Source: Filobasidium wieringae (taxonomy: Eukaryota; Basidiomycota; Tremellomycetes; Filobasidiales; Filobasidiaceae). From it: a stretch of 64,000 nucleotides of DNA. Positions 12,463 through 24,673 of this stretch are shown piece by piece. The DNA is taken from contig BCIV01000002.1 in assembly GCA_001600055.1 (NCBI GenBank), positions 314,287 to 378,286 of the forward strand, written 5' to 3'. Numbering within the stretch: position 1 is the stretch's first letter; each line of letters opens with the position of its first letter. The notes below the pieces were generated by a model. That model was not told the origin of the DNA and made no database searches. It saw nothing but the letters and a program-made list of their open reading frames with translations. Made by a program: the position numbers and the translations under genes.

Positions 12463-13740
12463 ATGATCTCAGAGCTTGAAGTTGGTGCTCCGTAACGATA
12501 CTAAGAGAGTAAGTATCGTCAGCTCTGTGGCGGGAAATCGATGTAACAACAATGGACATCCAAAGATATGCTAAGATTGATAAATACCCCTGAGATGTTG
12601 TTTCCCACCATGATCTCCAGAGCCCCATCTTTTGACGTATGAGAGTTATATATCTGGACAATAGCTCGACGGTATCGGTGTGCAAGTCGACTATGACTCA
12701 TAGTTCACCACCGGGTTCCTGGGATGAACCATTCTCAGCCGGAACTATTTCATGTTTCGTGCCGCCCTCGTCCAGTTCACGCGGCTCTCACGCGTCTCGC
12801 TGGAAGTCACGGACTAACCTCGACAACAAGCTTCAGGAGCTTAGGATGCAATTGGCAGTTCGCTGATCAAGGCTTGGGAAGACTGAGAAGCATGTATGAG
12901 AACAATAGCACGATGAGATCATTGGCCTTGTATGTACATGTGTGGAGTCCTTTGGGAGGGATCAGACAAACGGGTCCTAGGTAAACCCGAGTCAAACTAC
13001 AAATAGCTTGTTAGGTGTTTCTGTACCTTTCCCTGATTCAAGGCTGTAAGCCGTAACGCGTGTGCTAGTGGTAATGGGAGATGTCCAACGTTTCAACGGA
13101 TTCGATGGCATTATTGTGTTCATGGAGTTGAAACGCTTGACGTCTAACTACAGCTGTTACTGCGATCATTTTAGGTCGTCTGCGTTTCAAGGGCGCTCGA
13201 TCTAGCTTTGGCTGCGAACCGATCACCTTTGGTGACAACCGCGCCGCGTCTGAACCTTGGCGATATTTTAGTAACAACACTCGATTTCAGCAATCAACGA
13301 TATTCCAGGTTCTAGCCTATACATAGGTCACCACTGCGCTCATCGGCAGTAGACTACGATACGACCACAATACCTGACATCACGGTCGATGGCTTGAATC
13401 GCTGGCTGAACCATCCGAGACCCACGACACTGTCAAGAAATTCCCCGAACGACAAGCTCCGTCCAGCCAATTCAAACAGCGCTCATCGCCGAAGCGAGCG
13501 AACTTTACCCGTCGATAGGTCAAATAACAATTCTTGATCTTGGTACTCCCAGCCTTGATCTCGCCGACTTCACCGCAGCAACAGGTCTTAGAGAGATCAA
13601 ACATACCCAAGTCGTAGTACACAGCACCGCAGGTGCCCAAGATACCAGGAAAAATACCTTGTTGGCCGTAATCGCAGCGCGAACATCAACAAAACTCACC
13701 ACCACATAGTAGCTTCGGTCAACGGCTTCAGAGGTTGAGG
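12463..13740. other. intergenic region between TSC10 and the XPT1-like gene
   Basis: About 1.3 kb. Short open frames exist on both strands (for example 13380-13640 minus), but none shows a family pattern, a good start or splice partners. The last 150 bp, rich in CAACA and CACCACC, probably form the leader of the downstream gene. Confidence 0.4.
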
Positions 13741-16700
13741 ATGCCTCCGACGATCATCACGAACGACTCCAATCTAGGTTACAGCAACTCAGCAGACTAT
13801 TCCACCCCTAGGTTACCCTCTTTCCCTTCTACAGCAAGCCCGAGGATGAACGCAAGAGGCTCGGTCTCAGACAACAGACCACCTGATATCCAGATCTTTC
13901 CTTCTCGATTCGACTCAACGGGATCATCCTCCCGAGTGCAGTCTTCTCCCAATGGCCTCAAAGTAAATCTGGAGGACGGATCGGACAACAGCGCTGGCCA
14001 ACTGTCGTTCCCATCCCCTAAACTCAGGTTGGATGGAAAGGGCCGATCTCCTAGTTCTCCTGGACCGTCTTCGAGCTCGAGAGATCCCGAGCGGGACGTC
14101 TGGACGCCTCTTGCATCTCGGTTTCCGGGATCGCCAAACAACGGAAGGAGGAAGTCTTCGCCAGGTCCTAGAGCCGTCAGCAGAACTCAATTGGAAGAAC
14201 CTTTTAGTCTGAGGCAGACCACAACAAAAAGAAGAACAGCCATATCCCTATCCAGTATCAGATTCTTCCTCTTCAACCCTCTAGCTATCCCATCCAGTCA
14301 CCCGTATCTGCGATTGGCCGCCACGTTCGTCGTATATGGACTAGCCCTGACAGTCACTTCAAGCTGGTTGACGTCCTCGTCAGTCGTGGCAGATTCAGCC
14401 ATCATGCATCGAATCAAAGGCACGACACCTCAATCAGCCCTATCCGACCTAGAAATCTCAAGCAGAGCAGAAGAACTACGACTATCATCTCATTTCCCTC
14501 TTCCGCCGAATAGACCCATAGATCACTACGCTTCCCCTGACGCTCGTTATCGTGCTGTCTACCCTTTGGAACAACCACCCTCTCCCTTTCCTCAACTGCG
14601 AGCGACAAAGTTTCTACCGGATCGGTGTTTGGAAGGATGGTTCGCTCAAGGAGAGATGATGTGCACTCGGGCTGAATTAGGAGAGGAAGACGAACTGTAA
14701 GAGACCTACCTCCTTTCCGTGTGCTCGGGGAAAGTTTGGTTGATTCGTATTTTTAGCGACGTAACCTATTTATGGGTTAACGGAAGTGATTCGAGGTGGA
14801 AGAATCAGATGATACGGTATGTACAGTCAATACGGCCTCCAATACCATACTAAAAGGTCCATACTTGTTGTAGTGAACGAAACGCGAAGGGGGTTTATTC
14901 ACCTGAACACCATTTCAGGGAGAACAACGAGCTCATGTACTCGATGAGAAGCGTGCTAGCAAACATGCCCGGACATCTACGTACTATTCATCTGATTACG
15001 GCAGATTACCAATTCGACAGCAGAACAGATATCGATCTTATCCCTCCTCAACCGGAAGTCTGGGAAGAGCTGGAAGAACTCGCTGAGCGAGAGTTTACGC
15101 CTGATGGGAGATGGACTAAATCGGGGAAGGCAACTGCCAGGCCCGAAAGAGAAGGGCTAGAAGCTCGAGCTGGAGCCCCAGCAGAGGGATTAATTCATGC
15201 GAACGCTCAATATCGACCTGAAAAGATCTCGAACAAGCTGTCTGGATGGTTTGATTCGGCTTGGAGGGTCGCACAGGTCCCTACTTGGCTGGACTTTTCT
15301 CGTGTCGACTTGGCGGACCCACAGCATCCACTGCATCACCTGTATTCTAACCCGTTCTTGCCCAAGAAACCGCTTGCATCCCATCTGCATGCACTCACTC
15401 ATCCTTCTCTTCGGTATGCGGTACATACGGAGATCTTCCACCTTCCTTCACACAAGAAGTCATCTTCCGCTCAACAAATGTTGGGTCTCGGCGCGTCGGA
15501 GTGGAAAGAAGATACATGGAGAGAGAACGCTCTGCCTACGTTCAACTCGATGGCCATCGAAAGCCGAATAGGATGGCTATGGGGATTGGCAGATGTGTCC
15601 TTGTCCTTCAACGATGACTTCTTCATGCTTAAGCCTCACGCTGTTGCAGACTGGTTCTCTGGACTTTATGGTACCGTATTGCGGTTGGACTACAACTACA
15701 TGCAACAAGTCAGGCCTATCCTGGACAAAAAGCTGATTAACGATGCTGGGGAATCTGGTGGACTGTACCATGCAAACTGGTTATTAAGCCAAAGATTCCC
15801 TCGAAGATTGCGACCGTATTTTGCTCATGTTCCAAAGGTCATTACCAGAGGTCTACATCACGAGGCTTCTCTGATGTTTGAGGAGGCGCTTACCACGTCC
15901 TCCCAACGCAAATTTAGAGAACTACCGATCGGCGAAGGTGACGTTCAGATGCAGTGGCTTCTGACCGCACTTCGAATTGAACGATGGCGAGAGGCTCTAT
16001 TATGGACTTGGGTTGTCGGCAAGGTTGGGACGCGACCGATCTGGGAAGGCAAAGGGAATTACCTTGGAGGCGAGGTCGGGATGTGGGGCGAAGAGGCAAG
16101 AGAAGAGATCAGCAACCTGTTCGGCCTTGGGGAAACGGACGATGATGTTGTCAAAATCGAGGTCCATCGAGGAGAGAGATGGACCATGGAACGAGACAGA
16201 ATGACGAGTAATTTCGAAAACGCTGGATGGGAACCTCCCAAGAATACGGAAATGCTTTGGTGTAGGTTTCTGACTTCCGTTCCCCTTGTCATCAAAATTG
16301 CTCTGAGCTCCGTTGCCATTTAGCTTCCCTTGACGGTCATATTCCTCCTCTTCTGAAACCTGGCGTTGCACGTGAAGAATCGGACAGATGCTCATTCGAT
16401 CTGGACAGATGCTTTGGGCGGTTCTGGTCGGCTGGAGAGAATGTGACTTCTGATGAGATGTTCAAGCGGTTGGCCTTCAGCTATCCCGCTTGTGGTGATT
16501 GCAGTGAGTGTTTCCTGAATACATAACCATGTAGATTCAGGGAAGTTGAGTATGTCTCCTGTGTCACAGTGATCACTGCTCTTGTAACTGCATCTGGACC
16601 GCTTGGACTCTCTGCCTTCTTCCCTCCTGTAGGACTCAAGTACAAGACGGATGCTGACGACCAGTATCTTCGTCGAATCAACTACCTTCCCCCTCCGCAT

Positions 16701-17129
16701 TTACCACTCACTTCCACCTGGCAAGAAGCCGATTTCTCTCTTGAAAGCGTGTTGAGCGCAAGCAGTTTGCCAGGGGAGCCTGTAAATCTGCGAAGATGGA
16801 CGATGCAGCTTTTATCCAGGTATCTATATATCTCTGGAAGAAGTCCTAGTCATTTCCATATGGCCAAATCGCCCCAACATGTCAGCTCGGTTTTCCAGAT
16901 GGTGGACAACGCAAAAGACGTACGTCGTATTCCTCAGCTCCGGAACGCATATCCTGAAAGCTTACTCTACTCTCCACAGGTCGCGTTACTAGGATTCAAT
17001 GACGATATCGAGACCGATTACGAGCTAACTCGATCTCTCATGATCGAGTGGTTTGAAAAGCGCTGGCCAGAACCAGCTGTATGGGAGAAGAATTGGAAAC
17101 CTAAGGGTAAAGGATATTGGACAGGATGA
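13741..17129 (+). CDS. XPT1: Stealth-family phosphotransferase, probable xylosylphosphotransferase
   Basis: This is a type II membrane glycan phosphotransferase of the Stealth superfamily. In Cryptococcus the homologue Xpt1 transfers xylose-1-phosphate to mannose in the Golgi on protein-linked glycans. The first exon (13741-14696) encodes a Ser/Pro-rich cytoplasmic tail of about 190 residues, then a membrane anchor (LAATFVVYGLALTVTSSWL). Splicing 14696 to the next exon gives the Stealth conserved region 1, DVTYLWVNGSDSRW. Region 2 follows (RENNELMYSMRSVLANMP...TADY). Region 3 is in the long exon after 15500 (ESRIGWLWGLADVSLSFNDDFFM) with HEASLMFEEAL downstream. The C-terminal part encodes SFDLDRCFGRFW and FNDDIETDYEL. 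The two DD-type acidic pairs fit metal-dependent transfer. Six or so exons are joined cleanly. Assignment to Stealth is firm. The exact donor sugar is inferred from the cryptococcal enzyme. Confidence 0.82.
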
Positions 17130-18209
17130 GAAATGAAATCAGACTTCAACGCACATAGATCGACGACCCTATTACGACCCTGCCTTGATGTATATATTTA
17201 CGACGCTTGCATATATGACGATGCATTGGAATGAGATGTTGGAGATTGTTGATTATGACCGATGGTCCGAAAGATCGTCAAGTTTTTTAGCGTCGGTTAT
17301 TTTGCTGTATCACAATCCTGCATACAGAAACTGCAAACTGTACTGAGACGAATCGGCGTGACAACGACTTGTGGCGAATTTAGCACTGCTTCAAGATGTG
17401 CCTCCCGCTTCTTGACACTTCAATTCCGTATGACAACGGGATCGGACTGGACGGTGATCTACCAACTCGGTCTGGGAAGATGCTAAGACCGAGCGATAGA
17501 AGTTGCTAAGCGACTCGATCGAAACTGAAATCTGCGTCTCCAGCGCCATGTCTGACACATTGACCGCGACTTCGCGTATGCCCACTTATAGGACAAGGAC
17601 ACCAAGTATCTGACTGACACTTCCCTATCACGGAGATCCGCGGTGATTCTAACGATGGTCCAATACATTTGATATGTACTTGGAAGACCTTCGAGTCGTC
17701 AAAGGCGTTCGAGATGGCAGGGCACAGTATGTAAGCTAAGTGTTCCGGTGTTTTTGCTATGCCGCGCGCGAGCGTTTCATCGCGACGTGCACTCGAGCCG
17801 AATCCAATCCCGGGCTATACGAACTTCCGATTGGATTCACACTCCTTCACAGGTAGCACGATCGACAGGGTGACCTTGAGGATCCTGCTGAGATACATAT
17901 GGGCATGTGAAGGTGGCCTTTTTCGGTCAAAGGGGGATTTCGGCCGTTACAAAGGACCCCTGACAATCGCGCTCGTCATCCCTTGAAAGGAGACCGTTAT
18001 CGAATGGGAAGCAGAACCTCCTGAAAATCACTTACTTTCGCCGACGCAAGGTGGAAGAGGGAATCAGTCGCTCAGTATATAGCTCTCAAAGGGAAAGGTT
18101 TTGATCGATCAGTCTTACTACACTCACGAGTTCTCGACAAGACCAAAAACTACGTTGAGATCAATACTCTCTGCCAACAAGTCGAAACGCACAAACTGTC
18201 CTTACTACA
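17130..18209. promoter_or_regulatory. upstream region of the HMG-box gene
   Basis: About 1.1 kb without a supported gene. Three CAAAG-core sites resembling the pheromone-response element ACAAAGGGA lie at about 17926-17936, 17948-17957 and 18084-18096. I see no TATA element that I would trust. Confidence 0.35.
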
Positions 18210-20350
18210 ATGAACATTTTGTCACCTCTATCCTTCGATGAATTTCTGCGTACTCCTAGGAGTGCTGGCGGCAGCGACCTGTGTATGTTTGCGCAATATG
18301 TCAGCTATTGAGGATCTGCTGACCACTCTTTGTGCACAGCGGGCTACATCTTCAGCATAGTACCGCCTACTCCGCAAGATATGCTTTTGATCAGGCCAAT
18401 GATATCGCCGAATTACAATGACGCTTCTGGAAATTATCCAAGCTGGATTACATCTTCTCCACTTACCTCCGAATCCGGTATCCTTGCGCCGAAGGATATA
18501 CTTGGATCGAAAGACACACAGCGTAACACAAGGGAGCGTCATTCGCGGTCGTCAAGCGCGGCATCTCTTAACGCTCACCGTGCTTCACCCTATTCTCATT
18601 CTCGTCAGTCTTCGGGAGTGTCCTCCTCCTCCCTACTGGTCGGCGAGGCTAGATATTGCAATAATGCGTCGGAAGGCGAGAGTCATCTCACCGCTATCAA
18701 TCCCGCTTATCTAGGCGGCATCAACCCTACAGGCTTTGGGTCTCAGTCGAGGCGGGTTTCGGTGTCCAGCTTCTCAGATGCTGGAACTGATTTATCTTGG
18801 CAGTCTTTGCCGAACATCGCTGATAGCGAGGACGAGTTGAGTGACGGGGAAGAGTGCAAGCCTATCACCATACCTACCTGTAGTACCGCCCGCGGAACTG
18901 TCGACTTGCTTGACAACCCTGTGATGGCATCTAGAGCTCCAATCCGCTCAATGTCTTCCCGGCGCACAAGCAAGGAGCATACCTCAAGCCAGACCCCTAC
19001 GCCCGTATCGTCCACTAAACCGAAACCGCATAGGCAACTCAGAGAAACCGAAGCTCCCCCTCCTGTAAAACTGGTCACTGCCATTACGGCCTCGGGCAAG
19101 AAGTCTCACGCTCGGAAGGTAAGAGAGAATATCAAAAGAATTTTCGAACTTAAGATGCTAACTTGTTGCCTGCTCTCAGCGTCCAGAGGATCATATCCCT
19201 CGACCTCGTAATGCCTTTATCCTTTTCCGCAAGCATGTAGTCGATTCGAAACTCATACCGCCAGAGGTAGAGATACGGCATCAAAACATATCTGTTGTCG
19301 TGTCCAAGATGTGGGCGGAGGTGAGTCGACGGTAGAGCATGCTGCATCACTTACCTTCTGATAAATTGTAAGCGAGTAGGCCGACCCTCAGACAAAATTT
19401 CGGTTCCAAGAGCAGGCTCGAGTAGAGAAGGAAGCACATATGCGAAAGTGAGCGTCTAGAAGGTTGTTGTCCCCGTAGCAGCAAATTCACTTAACGCCTT
19501 CGATAGCTACCCTGACTACAAGTACCAACCAGTATACCGACGTACGAACGTTGTGCGTAGGAAAATGAAACCTGATCCAGTAGAAGACAAGAAGTGTACC
19601 GTACTGGCCAACCTGCTTATGGAAGGCAAAGAGGGAGTCGAGCTAGAAGCTGCAGCTGCACAGGAGGTACACGCTGTGAACAAAAAGAGACTCCGGGTCC
19701 AGAAGGCATTGGCAGCAAGGTACGTAGGTTTGACTTATGCTCTGGGGATTTGAACTTAACTGGGATGTGGACTTCGCAGGGAGGCCCGAAATATAAGCAC
19801 ACCAAGGCGCACGTTTGATGGCGGAAGAAGTAGGCAAACATCTGCTGATACGACTCGCTCAACCGCTAGCTCCAGCAAGACTCCGCTTTCAGATAGCGAT
19901 GAGAGCGAAGCTGCGGTTGCGACGGAATCTTACCAGTCTACGGTAGAAGGAATATTTCCGCAGGACGTCAATGCCTTCCAGAGGGACTCTTTCCCTAATT
20001 ACACGCATGGTACCGTGCAACACTTCAATCTAGACGCGCTGTCTAGCCATGCCCAAGATCGTCATCAACAACTCGGCCTGTACGACAGTTTCGGACCGAT
20101 GCCTTTCACCTGCTCTGACGTTCTGACAACCGACTTCACTGGAGCATCAATTGCACAGCCGGCTGATTTCGTCTTAGCTATGTACGACAACAATATTCAA
20201 CCGATAATGGAGTTCACTGCAGGTCCGCCCGGAGCGATACCGCAGGAGTCAGCTCTTGACAGTCTTGCAAGCTTTGACTTTGATATGAGTCACTATGAAG
20301 AGGCGCTAGCCGGTATAGCAGACTGTTCGGGGGGCGAATTTTGGCCTTAG
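18210..20350 (+). CDS. MATA_HMG-type transcription factor
   Basis: This is a nuclear DNA-binding protein. The small first exon (18210-18282, MNILSPLSFDEFLRTPRSAG) splices with a GTATGT donor to 18340. The long second exon is Ser/Pro-rich. The HMG box starts at 19180 (HIPRPRNAFILFRKH), continues through EIRHQNISVVVSKMWAE, then after an intron TKFRFQEQARVEKEAHMR and, after another, NYPDYKYQPVYRR. These are the hallmarks of the fungal Ste11/Mat/Prf1 class of sequence-specific HMG boxes. The remainder is low-complexity with a stop at 20350, at least six exons in all. In Tremellomycetes such proteins include Mat2, the regulator of pheromone response. I cannot tell from sequence alone whether this is Mat2 or a paralogue. 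It is convergent with the gene ending at 20494. Confidence 0.8.
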
Positions 20351-20493
20351 CAATAGTTGTCTTTCTTTATCAGCGACAGATAGGCATCAAGTATAGAAGG
20401 CGAGTGACTGCGCAGTTGTATCATGAATCAACGTATCATTTTCATAGAATTTACAGAACAAGCCATGCTGGCATCGTTATTGAGAGTTCAAAA

Positions 20494-23400
20494 TCACTGG
20501 TAATAGGTTCGTCGTGCCCTTTCATCATAAACTTGACGTTGAGGACGCCCCTGCGAAGGCGTCGAGGAAGCAGATTGTTCATAAGCGGGTTGTTGACCCA
20601 TCCATTGTGGTCCAGCAGACTTGATTCGGGATAGATCTTCAGCATAAGGGTCGTTGCGATCGTTAATACTGGGTTCACGGCCGTGAGATTGACGTTCGGG
20701 AGTAGGGTCGTTTGTTTTATTTCCGTTTGAGAACAATGTTTTAAGGCCAAACTTGCTCTTGGTTTTACGCGCGCGCGATGGCTCGATGTCTTGATCAGTG
20801 CGTTCATAGCTTACAGATCGTTGTCCACTTGATGCTGTCCGGCCATGCGAGCCGTAACTGAATCGCTGTGCCATAGTAACTCGATCGCCAAAGAAGGCGT
20901 TGAATGAGTCGGGAGATCGCTCTCCAGGAGAGGGAGAATTGTGAATCGCGAAGGCCGACTGATGAGGCGGGAGTGGAGGGAGAGTCTTCTGCTTGTCGAT
21001 TAACGACGAGGAGCCGTAAGAACAGCTGTTGATATTACCCATCAACGGTGTGTCGAGCGACGGGGTCAAAGCAGTTCCAATGGAGTTGCTAAGCGATCCA
21101 GGTACGCTTCTGTCTTGCACAAAGCGTGAGTGAGGGACTCCGTTATCTCCCCATCCAGGCTCTCGGTGGTTCAGCCCATTATCGTTCTCTAAGACTTCTA
21201 GGGTGGATTCCATCCTCCTACCCTCGTTGTCTTCGCCGAGGCCATTATAAAGTCCTGGTACACTACTCCTTCGCCTGCTTGTGGAGGTTGAAGCGAAACT
21301 GTTTCGCTGGTAGTCTTGAGCAGCACTTGGGGATGAATACTCTCGGGCGTATGGGAAGCGAGAGCTCGTAGGGCTGGTGCTGGGTAGGCTCGTCTTTGAA
21401 GGGGACTTTACAACAGGAGCCGATACCGATCGCTGTTGCCAAGGCTGATCGCTGGAGAGAGACGGTCGCCCGCTGCTCGGGATCTGAGCGGGTGGAGCAG
21501 TACTACCCATACTGCCACTGGAAGGAGTTCTCGAATGTTTCGATCGTCTATCTGAACGCTCGACCAGCATAGAGAGTGATGGTGGTGGTGGGAGGGGAGA
21601 AGATATATCGTCATCACCTCGAGAGGAGCGGTCATAACTAGTCCGGCTGGCTCCGTTGCTAGCCCGTTTCTTACTCCCAGCTCCTAGCTTCTGCAAGAAG
21701 CCTTTGAAACCCTTCTTTTTCTTCTTTTCCTCGATCCTTTCGGGTGCACGTTGCACGGGTTCGTCAACAAACGAACCAGAGTCCGAGACTGAGATAGGTG
21801 TTTGACTCGGCTGAGGCATCTGTGAATGGCTTTGGAACGACGACGATGTCTGGGAGAAAAATTTAGGTCGAGGTGGAGATGCCATAGAAACGGAACGTGG
21901 TTGGGGCACGGGAGTTGATGAAGTTAATCCGCGATGGCGATCCTGATCGAGGCCAAGGCTGATAAGAGTGAAAAATTAGTAAAGCTCTTTGTGACCTGTC
22001 GACTCGAACATACTGCATGTCCATCATGCTCCCGCTTGCTCCTCCCTGACTGCCACCGAAGAAGCTAGTGACACTTCCGCCCCATCGTCCTAGAACACTA
22101 CTGTTCCTCCTTTCGCGACCTGGACCAGGACTACTGCGGGCCGATTGCGGCCCTCCATGCCCTGCCCAGACAGCAAACGAGAAAGGCCGTATTGGAGAAT
22201 CCGAGATTGAGCCTTGATCGCCGGCTTCAACTCGACCGTTACCATAATTGAGCGATTCTTCATAGTCGACCGGATCTGAAGACATATTCTCCAGTAGCCC
22301 AGGTGAAGAGATTCCTCGGCCTTTCCTGACGTCAAGGTGAAGCGGCTGGGATCGAGAGTGTTGGACTGGGTCTCTACGCGGGGGTGCAGCTCCTCCTAAA
22401 GCAATGGCTGGAATGGTCTTGCTTCGGGTGTATGCGGAACCCTGAGCTGGTTCCTCTAAAGGTTTAGCGTACATGGTCGATCTTTGTGCTGGGTCGAGTT
22501 GGTGGCCAGATTGAGTAATTCTTCGAACTGGATATGGCTGCTGGACATCGGTAATATCTCTTAACACGTCTTGACTTCGGTGTGAGCGAATATGAGGGAC
22601 TGGCTGATTCGCCCCCAGGACGTTAGGATCGATTCGCTGCCCAATCCCGTGACTAGAATAGATCGTCGATCGGGACATGGCGGCATCGATCTCAGCTCGT
22701 CGAGCTAGTGGGTGAACGAGGCCAACCGATAATGCCTGGTCCCTAAGGTAAATTTGGAGTGTCTTGAAACGATGCGCAGCAGGGGCACCCATCTACGGAG
22801 TTGACAGTAGTGTTAGCTGAATTACCTGTTCAAGTCACAATCACAAGTACCTTGACCGCCAATTCTTTCAATCGTTCTTCCAACAGCTCCCCTTCAACGT
22901 GGCCTCTGAAATGCCTAGGTAATCCAGATCCCTCTGCACCCTCTTCCCAGTAGAACCCTTTCCAGCCAACTCGACTTCTCACTCTTTCATCCTCCTCTCT
23001 GAGTAGAGAACTCTCCAACAGAGCTCTTGCCTCGCCTTCACTATCCTCTCTCCGGCGTCGATTCTCAGGATCTTGCCTGAACTCTTTCACGCACGCATCT
23101 TCAGTCTCCAACCGTTCTCTCCAATCCACATCAGAAGACCGCTCCCATACTCCTTCTCCCGTCACGTCGACATGCATCAAATCCCTATCGCGCATCAAGC
23201 ACTCCAAGCAAATCTCCTCTTGTACCGGAGGCACTTTGATCCTCAAAGGTGGCCCATCCTGTCCAGAACGCATCCGGCCCTGTCCTGCTCGAGCGTCCAC
23301 TGATCTCCTTACAGGAATATCCTCGCGATCCGTGCTTTTCCTAGGTCGAGCTGAACTGGGGTAAGGTCCTTCATCTTTCCCGATCCCCAAACCAGGGTAG

Positions 23401-24673
23401 ACTGGGAAACTGGGCATAGAGTCAAGATTCGCTTCCAATGGCATGGGGGGATAGGATCTGGTGGTATTGACGAATGATGGGTCAATGGCACTTTTCCGAC
23501 GAGATTGTGATTGATCTTGTTGATTCGTCTGCGGGATCTGCGAGGCGGAGATGGAACGGTTCTGGACCCCAATGTTCCTACTAGGCGATTCGTTTAGTCC
23601 GGAGTATACAGGACCATTGTGAACGCCTGTCTCGTCCAGCCGTCTGCTTCCTGGTACATCATCATCGTTCATATGAGAAGAGACGTTCAGACCCGAAGCC
23701 GATCGACCGGGTGTGGAGGGTAATCTTCGCTTTCTCACTTCGACAGAACCGGAAGAGGAATGTTGAGGTATGCCTACTCCGAGTTGAGGACGAGCTGTAT
23801 CTTCAGCGCGAGTTGGCATCGGGATCGCCTGTACGTGAGATCCCTGAGCAATCTGTATGATGGCTGTTAGTTAACCATGCCAAGTATCTACCCCATACGA
23901 CTCACCTGTGCTTCCTGCCCCTCTTGACCGATCTGAGGTCCCAACTCCAACCCATCAAGCACGGCCGAGGCCTTCCTTGACTGAGCACCTTCCCTTCCTT
24001 CCGTCAAAGCAGGCAAGTTCACAAGAGGTGATGCATCCTGCACGATCGTCTTCCTCCTATTGATTCTCGACTGTCGTAAGAAAGTCTGAGATCCTACTTC
24101 AGATAGAAACCCAGGTGAATGGATCAAGTAATCTTCTTTCCCTAGATCAACCTCGTCTGGTCCATTCTCGTCCGGCTCGTTCTCATCCTGAGCGAGCAAC
24201 ATCGAATCGTTTCCTTTCATCCGGGAAGGACTCTTACTTCTCTCTCTCAAAGAAGATCCAGGTCTCATCCCCCCTGCATTCAATCCAAGGGAAGAAACGG
24301 GTCTGAACGGACTCCCGCTCCTGCCCATTCTAGCGACCTCGAATAAACTTGGTGATCGTTTCCCTCCTGGAGAAAGTTGTTGTGGTGTATCGGATCGGGC
24401 AGGGTTCGAGGTTGAGGGTTCGGAGGAAGCGAATTGGGAGAAATCATCCATTTTCAGGGAGGAGAAAGAGCCTAAGTGCAGGGCCGGGAAAGAGAAACCG
24501 GCCTTGGGTGGTTGAGAGGGATGATCATCGGAATGGTTACTAGAGCGATCCATTGGGCTAGAAAGGCTTGTGCGATCTGTAGAAACTTGAGTAGTGATTT
24601 GAGGCATTGTCAAGCTGGTACCAGGATTAGACCGATCGAGAGAGAACGAAGTTGCTCGGTGTGCGAGTTCCAT
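20494..24673 (-). CDS. conserved fungal Ser/Pro-rich protein with a CLECLMRDRD motif
   Basis: Four exons join in frame (24673-23906, 23852-22851, 22792-22014, 21958-20494), giving 1337 residues. Most of the protein is Ser/Pro/Arg-rich and probably disordered, with many SPS, RSxS and SxxR phosphosite-like motifs. Two folded patches stand out. The first is near 23220-23100, encoding EEICLECLMRDRDLMHVDV followed by GEGVWERSSDVDWRERLETE. The second spans the next exon junction, encoding APAAHRFKTLQIYLRDQAL and HPLARRAEIDAAMSRS. Related proteins annotated as serine-proline-rich occur across filamentous fungi and basidiomycetes. I know of no assigned activity. The paired cysteines could be part of a metal site, but only two are obvious. 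The C-terminus has a KKKKKGFKGFLQKLG basic patch and ends ARRTYYQ. Confidence 0.72.

Noticed and set aside
13380..13640. 86-codon minus-strand frame with several cysteines
   Set aside because: The cysteines form no zinc or secreted-protein pattern, and the sequence lies in the probable leader of the XPT1-like gene.
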